DNA of 31,890 bases from Chara braunii (taxonomy: Eukaryota > Streptophyta > Charophyceae > Charales > Characeae), in the NCBI GenBank assembly GCA_003427395.1, contig BFEA01000151.1:28117-60006 (forward strand). The letters run 5' to 3'. Shown in pieces: positions 1-9,203 of this stretch. Both the position numbers and the translations under genes were made by a program. The notes beneath the pieces are model-generated. The model saw only the letters and a program-made list of their open reading frames with translations. It made no database searches and had not been told where the DNA came from. Each line of letters starts with the position of its first letter. The first letter of the stretch is position 1.

Positions 1-44
<44 letters not shown>
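1..44. repeat. (TC)n microsatellite
   Basis: Twenty-two uninterrupted TC dinucleotides open the window. Read on the plus strand this is a polypyrimidine tract just upstream of a TACTAAC motif. Read on the minus strand it is a GA tract of the kind common in 5' leaders. The left end is cut by the window edge, so the true length is unknown. Confidence 0.95.
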
Positions 45-46
<2 letters not shown>

Positions 47-79
47 ATACTAACCTGTGAAGGTGCCGCCTTGTTGCAG

Positions 80-116
80 GTACATCGAAGACGAAGCTGG
101 AGCTATGGTGCCACAG
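80..116 (+). other. Possible 37-nt internal exon (splice signals on both sides)
   Basis: Upstream lie a TC tract (1-44), a perfect branch-point-like TACTAAC (48-54) and an acceptor-like TTGTTGCAG ending at 79. Downstream is a consensus donor CAG|GTAAGT with GT at 117-118. The 37 nt between are open in one frame (1 + 12 codons, reading YIEDEAGAMVPQ). If real, a host gene on the plus strand would have an exon here and the minus-strand retrotransposon would lie in its next intron. The same sequence could instead be the U5/leader end of that retrotransposon's LTR, because minus-strand splice-like motifs (for example GTTAGT) also occur. No other exon of a host gene was found. Confidence 0.25.
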
Positions 117-340
117 GTAAGTCTCCCTGACCTCTTCCAACCACCTCTCTCTCTCCAACACTACTCTAGCTCCTACTAGCGTCCAACGCTGAAGACTACT
201 GCTAACGCTACTACTACTACTGCAGCGCTCCTCCAGAGTGTTGTTGCCGAATCTTGAAGACTACCTCCTGCCTCCTGAACTGCACGTGAAGTGCCTGGGA
301 AGTCCCTATGAACTACCTGCAGCCTGCAGGGCGGGTCAGT

Positions 341-349
341 CTTATATAG
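341..349 (-). promoter_or_regulatory. LTR TATA box
   Basis: The minus strand reads CTATATAAG here, about 330 nt inside the LTR start at 676. That is a plausible U3 position, and would place the retrotransposon transcript start near 310-320. No second LTR or transcript end is available to confirm the U3/R border. Confidence 0.45.
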
Positions 350-503
350 TGTTGGCCCGTCCAGGAGGCTGCTCTTGCAAATGCCAAAACATGCCAGACC
401 CTGGCGTTGAAGCTCAAATAAAGATTGTCTTGAAAACAGGCTCAAAATGGTCTGTGCTAAAACCCTGGTCTGGTGCCTAAGTTTCAGGGCAGGTCGATCT
501 TAT

Positions 504-648
504 GAGGGCCTGAAAACGGCCCTCCGTTTCAGACTGAAAAGACTTCGGGCCTGGAGGGCCCTGTTTTAGGTTGAACGACACAGGGCCTGTAAGCCCTTGT
601 TTTCAGGCTTCCAGCCTAATAACGACACGGGCCTGAAAATGGCCCGTG
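504..648. repeat. Cluster of GGGCC-TGAAAA-GGCCC hairpins in U3
   Basis: Two perfect hairpins share a TGAAAA(C/T) loop but have different outer stems: GAGGGCC (504-510) pairs with GGCCCTC (518-524), and CACGGGCC (626-633) pairs with GGCCCGTG (641-648). Related GGGCCTG repeats lie between them around 550-600. They sit in the upstream part of the LTR, where promoter elements would be expected. Confidence 0.6.
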
Positions 649-676
649 CAGCTTGTTGCAGGCGCGGCGTGTAACA

Positions 677-687
677 CCCCCCCCTCC
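677..687 (-). other. Polypurine tract (plus-strand primer site)
   Basis: The minus strand reads GGAGGGGGGGG directly after the pol TAA (688-690) and directly before the LTR TGTTACA. Its composition and exact placement between pol and LTR are those of the purine primer used for second-strand synthesis in LTR retrotransposons. Confidence 0.65.
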
Positions 688-1104
688 TTATGAAGTCAAG
701 CCGGGTCGAGGGTGAAGCTGACGATCTGAAGGTGGAGCCGGCGATACTGGCTTGCCTTGCATCTTGCGTTCGTAGCGTGCGAGAACATCTGGAGTTGTTG
801 CTTAGATTTCCGCACGGGTCAACCAACGGTCGACTTTGTGGATGCAGTACGCAAAGTGTACCAAGTATTCGGTCAGCCTGTTGTCGTAGCGTCGCTGGGA
901 GATGATGTCGTCGACCTCTTGAAAACCGTCCATAGAGGGTGGGTCTTGCGATCGTCGCCCGAGAAAACTTGAATCATCATGTTCCGCTGGCGTGTAAAGA
1001 ACCAACTTGGAGTAATGAAAGACCGGGTAGACGGGCAAGTGGGCGGGCACCTGGATGATGAAGGAAGGTCCTTCGGGTGCATCCCCCGCGGGTCCCACGA
1101 TCGG
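688..1104 (-). pseudogene. Pol C-terminus with chromodomain
   Basis: This is the last part of Pol, ending in TAA at 688-690. The open stretch at 802-1098 contains a chromodomain-like segment beginning DGFQEVDDIISQRR, then TEYLVHF and a degenerate KVDRWLTRAE where chromodomains normally have a W-rich EDNTWEP-type end. Just before it lies an SH3-like integrase tail region (PVYPVFHYSKL). In chromoviruses this module binds modified histone tails and steers integration into heterochromatin. The stop codon abuts the polypurine tract. Its join to the integrase at about 1105 looks frame-disturbed. Confidence 0.75.
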
Positions 1105-2137
1105 TTAGGGCCCCTTCCATTTCGGGAGGAGCTTGCGAGAGATATCTTGTTCGTGGCTGAACTCGGCGGCGGAAACCCAAACGAGATCGCCGACGCGGAA
1201 TTGACAAGGAAGATGCTGGCGATTGGCATGTTGGCTCATGCGTTGCTGCGTCTTACCCATCTGGTCGTGTGCCTTGACAAGTAGCTCTTGCATCCGACGA
1301 AAGAAAAGAAGATGGTCGTCACTCTCGGCCGTTCGTGGAATGATTGTGTCCAACGGAGAAGTGAACGGCGAGCCGTGCTGGAACTCGAAGGGCGACATCC
1401 CAATAGCCGGGTGGATGGAAGAGTTGTATGCCAACTCGACATCCGGCAGCCGCTCAACCCAAATTGAATTCTTTTGGTCGGGACGGATGAGAGTGCGAAG
1501 AAGAACTTGTATGGTCTGATGCGCCCTCTCCATTTGGCCATCGGTTTGAGGGTGGCGCGCCAAACTTGGCTTGAGAGATGAGCCCCATCATTTGATGAGC
1601 ACCAACCAAAAAATCGGACATGAACCGAGTATCAAGGTCGCAGACGATTTCCTTGGGGTAACCCTTGGTTCGAATCCAACCGGCGTAAAGAACCTCGGCC
1701 AACTCCGGTGCCTTGGCATGATAGCGACAAGGCAAAAACATGGAGAACTTGGTGAGTCGGTCGACCACCGTGAGAATCCCATCCACATTGGTTTTGCGCT
1801 TGGGGAACGGCCCGATAATGTCCATGGCAATCGCTTCCCTTCGGCGCAACGGGACCGCTCCCTGTACAGACGATGGTTGCAGGATTTGCAGCGTCGGCAA
1901 ACCTCTCATGACTCGCAATAGTGTGTGACGTCGCCGAGAAGACCGGGCCACCAAAACCGCTCACGAAGTCGGTCAATCGTGCGATTGACTACAAAGTGTC
2001 CGGTGGCGGGATCATCGTGAAACTCACCAAGAAGCCGTGTACGTAAGTGAGCGTCACTCGGTACGCAAAGAAGGTCCTTCCCCCGCGTGTGGACAAGCAA
2101 ATATCCCTCTTGGATCCTGTAGTGAGAAGGCGCCGGA
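1105..2137 (-). pseudogene. Pol integrase region (frameshifted)
   Basis: This part would insert the cDNA into the genome. An N-terminal zinc-binding stretch is visible around 1906-2100: histidines in FHDDPATGHF, then cysteines in HYCES, but the next cysteine of the HHCC finger is a TGA stop near 1909-1911. The catalytic core follows: the first Asp in AIAMDIIGPFP, the second in CDLDTRFMSDF and the Glu in HPQTDGQMERAHQ. The DDE residues therefore survive but lie in different frames, with a shift near 1560. The region ends with the GDLVWV motif typical of the gypsy integrase C-terminal domain and LLPKWKGP at about 1105. The product cannot be made intact. Confidence 0.85.
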
Positions 2138-2863
2138 TTAGGAGAGGCAATTCGCGTACTTGTCATGAAACTCGGGGTCGGCTTGGCAGCCGCGGATGAA
2201 ACTGTCCCACAGATCGTTGTCGATATCGAAGGTCGAATAGACTGCGGTACAATGATCCAGACGTCGTGAAAGAGTATCTGCAAAACGGTTAGACTTCCTC
2301 AGAATGTGGTCGGGAAAGAAGTCGAATTGGTCGAAGAAAGTCATCCAATGGGCGATGGCCCTATTGGCGGTGTCTTAGGTCTTGTAGAAGACCAACGGAT
2401 TGTTGTCCGTTACCCATCGGAATTGACTTTGACCAAGAAGGAAGTGCCGCCACCGCTTGAGCGCGTGGACGAAGGCTAGGAGCTCCTTCTTGCGTGCATC
2501 ATCAATGGAGTGCACGACGTACACTTTTTTGTTGAAGTACTCGACCGGGTGTCAGTCCACGCCATCGTGTTGTTCGAGGACGGCACCAATGCCATAGCCG
2601 GACGCATCCGTAGTGACACGCGTTGGCAATAGCGGGTCGTATATGCGCACGACCTCCGCAGATAATAACGCGGCTTTGAGAGACAAAAACGATTCGAGCA
2701 CATCCTCTCCGAAGCCTAACGGCCGATCCTCGCATTGAACCTTGGTCAAGTGGGCCACGATCTTCGAGTATCCCTTGGTAAAACGTTGGTAGTAGCCGGC
2801 AAGGCCAAGGAACGAACGAACATCCGTGACGTTCCACAACTCCAGCTACTCTTGGATGGCTTA
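2138..2863 (-). pseudogene. Pol RNase H region
   Basis: It follows the RT in the same frame. It starts with the thumb/connection motif NVTDVRSFLGLAGYYQRF (about 2785-2839), then the RNase H core with TTDASGYGIGAVLEQ around 2570-2600, and further on ILRKSNRFADTLSRR near 2280, the usual gypsy RNase H end. In-frame stops occur at 2861-2863, 2846-2848, 2552-2554 (a TGG changed to TGA) and 2375-2377. The frame changes near 2140 going into the integrase. RNase H would remove RNA from the RNA:DNA hybrid during reverse transcription, but this copy is dead. Confidence 0.85.
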
Positions 2864-3985
2864 GATTTTGTCCGAAAACGGACTGATGCCCTTTGGTGTG
2901 ACAAAATGGCCCAAGTATTCAAGCTCTTGCCGGATAAATTCACACTTATCGCGGTTGGCTTTGTACCTGGCGCGGCGGAGCGTGTCCAACACTCTTCGAA
3001 GGTGTTCAAGATGATCCTCCAATGTCCAGCTATAGACGAGATTGTCGTCTAAGTAGGCCAGCACGAACCAGTCCAACATCGCACGGAACTCGTTGGTCAT
3101 TGGCGCTTGAAAGGTCGCCAAGGCATTGGTGAGGCCAAAAGGCATGACCACCCACTCAAAATGCCCATACCGTGTCTTGAACACAGATTTGTAGCGATTT
3201 TTTGGCCGGATCGAAATCTGATGATATCCCGACTTCAAATCCAACTTAGAAAAATACGTTGTGCCACCTAATCGCTCAAGGAGATCGTCAATACGAGGAA
3301 GAGGCCCCACATTCTTGACGGTTTGCGCGTTGAGTTTACGGTAATCGATGCACAATCGTAGATCCTTATTCTTCTTTCGTACGAAGAGAACCGGCGCTCC
3401 ATATGGGGAGCTACTAGGGCGGATCCAGACCTTGTCGAACAAGTCATCGAGTTGCACGAGGAGGATCGTGAGCTCCTCCCCGCTCATGCGATAAATGCAA
3501 CCTTTCGGCGGCACGACACCGGCCTCAAGAATGATCTCATGAGAGATCGGCCGATCCGGCACCACACCTATAGGTGACTCGAAGATGTCAGCGAACTCGT
3601 CAAGCAACCGTACCACACGAGGGTCCGAAGACAAATACGTGGGTGAAGAGTCGGCTACCACGACGGTCCGTAGGAAACATAGGTCGATTTCGTCAGGCTG
3701 CTCGTAAGCACAAGTAGCCCGGAATGACTTGGCCGTCACCACTTGGCACAAAATCGAAGGGTGTGGAAGAGGAATAGTACACGACACTTCGGCGCCGAAA
3801 GCGTCCCAAACGGTAAGAGTCCGCCGGTGGAAGTTGACCGTGTGATTTGCACTTGCAAGCCAAGGCATTCCCAAAATAATGTTGAAGTCCGTGTCGAAAA
3901 TGTCGAACGTCACCGGTGCGCATGCATGAGGTGCGAAATACACCGGTACGGCCTCAATGTAGTGGTCGATAAGTTGTTGCATCCT
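2861..3985 (-). pseudogene. Protease tail and reverse transcriptase
   Basis: This is the longest surviving open stretch, about 373 codons. It begins with the C-terminal half of the retropepsin fold (DFNIILGMPWL, ending the protease core). After a linker comes a gypsy RT: the SSPYGAPVLFVRKK finger region, LRLCIDYRKLNAQT, the motif-A region YFSKLDLKSGYHQI, VMPFGLTNA, and the catalytic AYLDDNLVYS. The active-site aspartates therefore look intact. It sits between a TGA at 3986-3988 and a TAA at 2861-2863 that are both in its own frame, so the fragment was part of one continuous Gag-Pol frame. The methionine at 3982 is not the original start. Confidence 0.92.
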
Positions 3986-4760
3986 TCAATCCGCCAACTT
4001 GATCGTCGTCGGGTTTGCCTTCCTCCGAACTTGTGCGCCAAGGCCAGCCCTTTGCATAAAGGTTTGGCTCATGAAATTGCGAGACGTGCCGCTACCCAGC
4101 AAAGCGCTGCATGACGCTTGGCAAACTTGGATGCGGACATAGAGAAGCGGTGCGTTGTTGTCAACGTACCACTGCTTGCGAAACTCTCGGGCCACCTTGG
4201 TAACATACGCAAGGATGTCCCCCACCTCAGCTTCGTCGTCCGTCGGCGAAGTTAGTGGTGCATCAAAGGATAGATACGTGTGAAGATGAGCGCATAATGT
4301 TGCGCATTGAGTCAAGGCGTTGCCCAACGCCTGACACGACCTCGAGATAAAGTAGTGTTTGACGGCCTTGAAGCCCATCTGAATGTCTGGGACGGATATC
4401 AAGCTGTAGTACTCGGCAATTCGGTCAACACTCCGCAGCGTGCCTTGTTCGAGGGTCATCAATTTGTCCATTGCCTTGATCTTCGGCGGCTCTACTTGGA
4501 ACCGCTTATGCCACGCAGCCTTTAGATCATCCCAGCTGATCTTGGTGTATAAGTCGGCAGCTACCACCCTGTATTTGGACAAGAGATTGTCCAACCATGC
4601 TTGGCACGCGCCCCCCGACCGGGAGTATTAAGTATGTGTGATGCTTGTGCTCGCTGACATGGTGTAGCTGCAACTTGAGCTCGAACTTGCGGAACCACAG
4701 AATCCGCTCCGTCTTCGTTGAATCGCAAAAGATCTCCTGACCATCGAACTTTGGAGTCAT
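3986..4760 (-). pseudogene. Gag core and start of protease
   Basis: The Gag part (about 4300-4760) shows the retrotransposon Gag pattern: PKFDGQEIFCD, a WFRKFELKLQLH helix, then SWDDLKAAWHKRFQ, a segment shared by many plant gypsy Gags. There is a frame change near 4620. The downstream end enters the aspartic protease, but its active-site motif reads ALLGSGTSRNF where the family has Asp-Ser/Thr-Gly, so the catalytic Asp is Gly here. The frame ends at a TGA (3986-3988) in the middle of the protease. No CCHC zinc knuckle is visible between Gag and protease. Confidence 0.8.
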
Positions 4761-4805
4761 CTCACGTGGTGCCGAACTCGGTGTGGTGGCGGCAGCACAG
4801 ATCCA

Positions 4806-5294
4806 CTACTCTAGTTGTTGCGTGGCGGTTTGCTGTAGCTGCACGTCGTCCTTAAGGGTTCCGATGTCGATCTTCAATGCATTGAGGCAATCGGAGGTGT
4901 TGGAGGAACTGGCATCGGGAGCGACGACGGGTCGTTGCTCCATCTGCTGGAGGCGGCTGTTGACTTGATCAAACGCCTGGTCGTGCGTTTGAACCGCGTC
5001 GTCGAGGCTGTGGATGTCCTCGTCTTGTGCAATGCACGTTGCCAGGAGATCCGTGAAATGGGAGAGGAGTAGAGCGTCGGCAGCCCTTGCTGCTGCCTCG
5101 CCTTGCTGGCGCTTTTGTTCGATTGCCAACAAACGTGCCTTCTTGGCGTCCTCTGCCTTCTTTTTCTCTGCGGCTGCTACCTCATCCTCCTGTTTCTTGC
5201 CTTCGGGAATCAAAGCCAGCATCCGGGCCTGATAGGCCTCGGCTGTTTCCCCGGACTTCTGATCAATGTCGGTTGTTTGTAAGTGCGTGAGCAT
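4806..5294 (-). pseudogene. Gag N-terminal coiled-coil region
   Basis: 162 codons lie in the same frame as the 4527-4760 part of Gag, separated from it only by a TAG at 4806-4808. The sequence is Glu/Lys/Ala-rich with long helical heptads (KKQEDEVAAAEKKKAEDA and a later Asp/Gln-rich segment), so it should form a coiled coil and may mediate Gag multimerisation. The methionine at 5294 is the first in the open stretch, but the true Gag start could be further upstream in the minisatellite-bearing leader. Confidence 0.65.
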
Positions 5295-5310
5295 CGACCA
5301 GGTCGGAGGA

Positions 5311-5420
5311 CTGTTGACGTGGCACTCCTTGCTGATGACGTGGCTGCTGACGTGGCTGCTGACGTGTCCTGCTGACGTGGCCTGCTCACCTGGTCTGCTG
5401 ACGTGGTCTGCTGATGTGGC
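5311..5420. repeat. 12-13-bp TGCTGACGTGG minisatellite
   Basis: About eight imperfect units of CTGCTGACGTGG lie end to end, some 12 and some 13 nt long, in the leader just upstream of the Gag open frame. Each unit contains a TGACGT core, similar to the motif bound by plant bZIP factors. Because unit length varies, the array is unlikely to be coding throughout. Confidence 0.85.
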
Positions 5421-6571
5421 AACTCACCAATGTCGTGGCAGGGGGTATCTAGAGACAAATAGAAAAATAAGACCAGAGGGGGCAACAACATAGGTGGGGA
5501 GGGGTGGGTGGGGTAAATCGCCCCAGATAAGGAGCCACTAATCAAAAAGTAAAGTTTGAACTTTGCAAAAAAAATCGAGAAAAAGCTAGGCTACCAGTCG
5601 GGCCGCCCGGGTCCCCGGTGGCCTGCCCGCACAAGGACCAGGGAAAGTCCCAGCAAAAAAAAAAACAAAAACAAATTCTAAAAAATCCGAAAAAAAAAAA
5701 AGGTTATGCAGTAAAATAAACTAAACAATGTTTGCCTCAGGGACACATCGAAATTCTTCACCAAATTTAGAATAAAAAATAAATTTTAAAAATATTTGTT
5801 TTATTTTTTTACCTTTAATTTGTTTTTGCCCGGTCGGGCAAGTGATCCCAGGCCACTCTGGTAGCGTAGAGAAAAAGAAAAAAAATACTCGTTTCCCAAT
5901 TCAGTAGGCCTCCCAATTCCCCCTGAAGTGCGAAATTACTAATGAGGAAAATTTCGAACTTTCAGACTGCAAATGATTATCCGATAAAAGAATTCCGAAA
6001 AAAAATAAAAAATATTCGGAATTACTCAGATGAGAGTACGCGCAGTTTGGAAAATGATAACTGCAAGAAGGATTTCCCGTACTGTTTTTAAAAAAAACGA
6101 ATTTTAAAAATAAAAATAAAAAATCCAGATTTCGAAATAACGGTGTCGAGCGCATCGGTCCGGCACCACATAAGGCAGCGCGGGACCCTCCCGGCCGCGT
6201 CACGCAGGAGTTGGTCTTTAATCCTTGTCGCGATATATACATGGAGCTTCTGCAGGCCGCTCCGGCCGAGTGCGCCAGCCATACCTCTCGCGAGCCCCTA
6301 CGACAGGATAGGGCCTACGCCAGGCACGACTTACCTCCACCTTGCGGAGTTGTCACCTCCCTTCGGTGGGCGTATCTCCGTCGAGCTACCAGTCCACAAT
6401 ACGAAAGCTAAGCAGGTGCGAATCGCAGAGGTGGACCAGCCGAGGGCGTTTCTCGTACGCTGTAGCATAGGTGGTACGCGCGGTATTACGCCTCTATCGA
6501 ACCCGTATCCGAACCGGCATCTTAGAGAGAAGGTTAACAACACTCGTATTTTTCATCACCACGAGACACCT
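5421..6571. other. AT-rich non-coding stretch
   Basis: No coding or RNA gene recognised. It holds A-rich runs (5657-5700, 5995-6010, 6088-6122), a small perfect hairpin TTGCCC-GGTC-GGGCAA (5826-5841), and a GC-rich patch at 5595-5640. The right half (about 6140-6540) is more GC-balanced and has one long open frame that shows no protein family and runs into the foldback. The expected 5' LTR of the gypsy element is not seen here. Confidence 0.5.
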
Positions 6572-6806
6572 TTCACCACTTCAGGATGCAGCCTGCCTAA
6601 ACAAGTGGTTTTCAGGGTCTTCGGACCTTTCACCACTTCAGGACCATGCAAGTCTGAAAATCCTGAATGATCCTGAAGTGGTGGAAGCTTTGAAGACCCT
6701 CAAAACCACTTGTTTAGGCAGGCTGCATCCTCAAGTGGTGAAGGGTGGTTTTCATAGTCTTTGGACCTTTCACCACTTCAGGACCATTTAGGATTTTCAG
6801 ACTGCC
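6572..6806. repeat. Long foldback with a third arm
   Basis: Positions 6572-6645 are complementary, ungapped and with few mismatches, to 6669-6742. This gives a stem of about 74 bp with a 23-nt loop. Part of the left arm and the loop (6605-6664) is then copied again in direct orientation at 6744-6803, so that segment is also complementary to the middle of the structure. The arms carry the phrases CACCACTTCAGG and GCAGCCTGCCTAAACAAGTG. A transcript from either strand would form long double-stranded RNA. It may be a MITE or foldback transposon remnant. Confidence 0.85.
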
Positions 6807-8189
6807 CAAAACTCTCACTTCAGAATTTTCATTCCTGAATTTTCAGCTACCCGATAACCGCTTGTGGCATCTTAGGGGGCTGAGGTCCCAAGTGCGACTC
6901 GTCGTCTGTCGACTAGGACGCGTCCCACATGTCACGCCCACACCACTATAAAGAACATAAAAATAAAAACGCACACGCATACGCATGTACATATACATAT
7001 ACAGAACGACACTGAACAAACAATGCGACAACACTCCTAGTTCCTTAGTAGACATCTCATAACTCTTAGATGCAGAAATCGGATAGGCGTTGCGCACGAG
7101 ACTTACTATAAAACCGCGCGGACGCAGGGCTAACTCATATCGACTAGCAATGCATGAATGCGCAAGCAGTCGCAATGATGGCGTACTATGTAGTGCTCAT
7201 ATTCAAGCGATCCCTCGTGGATCCGAGTATCGTGTATGACACTCAAGTGTCAAATTCGAAGTATCGTGCGGGTCTACCCCTTTCACAATATTGCACAGCT
7301 GAAGGAATAGCCGTGCGGCCTCCACGGCACCTCCGACCTTTAGGCTGAGTGTCTCGGCCGGCAGGGCAAATAGGCTCTGCGCGGGGGGAGATCCCTTTTG
7401 TGAAGAATCTAGGACCTGGGATGTCCTAGACAAGGACCTTAAATCCGGGTCCAGGACCAACGTCCGACTAAGCAATCTTTAAGAAACATTCAACAATAAA
7501 GCGGGGTTTTCTTTCTTTTTCCATTCTCAACCCCTATTCAACCTTTAAGTGTGGGCCCTCTCAGGCCACACGAACATCCAACATAGGTACATACGTATAT
7601 ATATATAAGGGGGAAAAAGTATGTGACGATCACTTCTCATAATCACAGTGAGACTCCTCATAGCATATATATGTCTGTGATCGCAGGCAGTCAAATCCAA
7701 AATCCAGGCCACAGAACATACCTGCAATCACATCAACGAGTCCACCACAAATCCAAGCACTACACGGAGTCAACTGCAACCAACCTCTATACTCATACCC
7801 CTCGCTTTAGCCATGCAAGCCCCAACCCTTGTCCAACCAACCATAATTAAATACTCAGTACCTTTGCTAAATGACCATTCAATAAAAGTCCGGATGAAAA
7901 CCTCAATAAAACAACAAAAATCACCAGGGCTAAAGCCTTTTAGGTTGAGCATTGAGCATGAATTGGAGTTGAGTCGTAAACCGACGAATCGGCAACCGAC
8001 CTGTTATCAGTGATAACAGAAGGTGATCCTTGTAGGATTAAGCTGAATTTAGTCCTGATTTCGAATCAAACGTTCAAGAGGACCTTTAACACAAGACAGG
8101 TCAATCCCAAGCTAAATATATGAGTCCAAATCGAGAGTAATCTCCATATCATGATTTCATCAAGAATCATTCTACTTAACTAATCATGA
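6807..8189. other. Non-coding stretch, probably transposon-derived
   Basis: No gene recognised. A TGTCACGCCC at 6929 looks like a possible plus-strand LTR start but has no partner. There is an alternating CACACGCATACGCATGTACATATACATATAC tract, split here as two halves around 6969-6985 and 6986-7001. A small GTGTGGGCC/GGCCACAC hairpin lies near 7551-7573, and short TA-rich runs near 7597-7608. Open frames are short and show no family features. Confidence 0.5.
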
Positions 8190-8865
8190 GTCTACCCCTA
8201 AGTCAGTGCCTAATGAAAAGGTAGACTTTTGGCAGAATCTCCTCTATACAGAGTGGATTGCTAGGATTGTCACCTGTCAAAAAATATAATCTAGCTCCTC
8301 TAAATTAAGAAAATTTAGGCAGCGCTTCCCGTAAGAAAACCGCCTTTCCAAAACTTATAATAACCCAAATATGAGAGCAAAAATCAAACTTCAATTCTAA
8401 AAAGTCAAAATTTGTCTAACTCCCTCGATTAGTAAAAATTTGGGCAACATTTCCTTTAGAAAGGTAGGCTTCCCAGATTTATACTAAGTCAGATAGGAAC
8501 TCAAAAGTTAAACTTGAGTTCGACTTCAAGACAAAGTTCAACTGACTCCTTAGATTTCTAGAAATTTCGGCAGCGTTTCTCGTAGAGAAAGTGTTATTCC
8601 AACATTTATACAAAGCTAAGTTCATAATCTAAAATGACTTTGACTTCTCAAGGTCCAATTTTGTCTAACTCCCTGAATTAACAAAAATTTGGGCAACACT
8701 CCCTTTAGAAAAGGAGGTTTTCGAAATTTTTACAAGCCAAAAAGTCAGAAAAGTTGGACCCTGAAAAAGACAAAATTTGACTAACTCCTTGGTTTTTTAG
8801 AAATTTTGGCATCGTTTCCCGTAGAGAGAGTGACTTACCAAGATCTATACAAGCCCAAGTATAAT
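8190..8865. repeat. ~125-bp tandem array with alternating A/B monomers
   Basis: Diverged monomers begin with CTAACTCC-like sequence at 8291, 8416, 8542, 8665 and 8781, with a weaker one before 8290. Each continues with (G)GGCA(A/G)C(A/G)...TTTCC and a small hairpin. Monomers alternate: 1, 3 and 5 read GGCAGCG/GGCATCG with CGTAGAGA-type hairpins, whereas 2 and 4 read GGGCAACA with CCTTTAGAAAGG-type hairpins. The true repeat may thus be about 250 bp. No coding frame persists across monomers. Confidence 0.8.
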
Positions 8866-8912
8866 AAAAGATCACAGAAAATGCAAAAATTGACCTAAGT
8901 AAAAAAACTTAG

Positions 8913-8993
8913 CTCAGAAACTGCAGGAATTGAAACTAACTCAGAAACTGCAGGAATTGAAACTAACTCAGAAACTGCAGGAATTGAAACTAA
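8913..8993. repeat. Three perfect 27-bp tandem copies
   Basis: Starts at 8913, 8940 and 8967 carry near-identical copies of a 27-bp unit with core CTCAGAAACTGCAGGAATTG. Near-identity implies recent duplication or homogenisation, in contrast to the diverged 125-bp array immediately upstream. Confidence 0.95.
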
Positions 8994-9203
8994 CTTATAT
9001 AGCTTTAGCACGTGGCGAGCAACTAAAGCAACTACCTATCAAACTGAAACTCATACTAAGTAGTAGCCTCACTCAGTGACATGCAGGTCAGACCAGAAAG
9101 GTAAGTATTCTTACCATCCTCAAAGTCAACTTATCGAGCCATAGTTCATTGTCTCTTAATGATTTATCCCTTTATAAGTTTATACCCAGCTTACATAGGG
9201 CAT

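Larger units (their letters stand above)
239..676 (-). repeat. 3' LTR of the gypsy element
   Basis: Immediately after the pol stop codon and a G-rich purine run, the minus strand reads TGTTACACGCC from position 676 downward, a typical plant LTR start. A TATA box lies inside. The other boundary is a guess: the minus strand shows ...CAACAACA ending at 239, which would give TGTT/AACA termini and a 438-bp LTR. Without a second LTR to compare, it could extend to the window edge. The U3 half is rich in small GGGCC...GGCCC hairpins. Confidence 0.5.
239..5420 (-). mobile_element. Degenerate Ty3/gypsy (chromovirus-like) LTR retrotransposon
   Basis: On the minus strand the order is Gag coiled coil, Gag core, aspartic protease, reverse transcriptase, RNase H, integrase, chromodomain, polypurine tract, LTR. 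Integrase after RNase H is the Ty3/gypsy order, and the C-terminal chromodomain points to the chromovirus branch. In-frame stops lie near 4806, 3986, 2861, 2846, 2552, 2375 and 1909, with frame changes near 4620, 2140, about 1860-1900 and 1560, so the copy cannot make a full polyprotein. The 3' LTR is present. Nothing right of 5420 resembles it, so the 5' LTR is deleted, replaced or too diverged to see by eye. Both left and right limits are approximate. Confidence 0.9.

Noticed and set aside
5421-5450. Primer-binding site for tRNA next to a 5' LTR
   Set aside because: Minus-strand TTGGTGAGTTGCC follows a CA, but no LTR sequence matching 239-676 lies beyond it and it does not match the common initiator-Met site.
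239-5490. TGTTGTTGCC (239-248) and GGCAACAACA (5481-5490) as terminal inverted repeats of one element
   Set aside because: Only 10 bp, inside low-complexity trinucleotide-type sequence; the internal LTR and polypurine tract point to an LTR element rather than a DNA transposon.
6143-6670. 175-codon plus-strand open frame
   Set aside because: It runs into the foldback arm, has no family features, and overlaps equally long frames on the other strand.
6929-6938. TGTCACGCCC as an LTR start
   Set aside because: The motif fits plant LTR starts but I could find neither a matching second copy, a polypurine tract, nor a primer-binding site.
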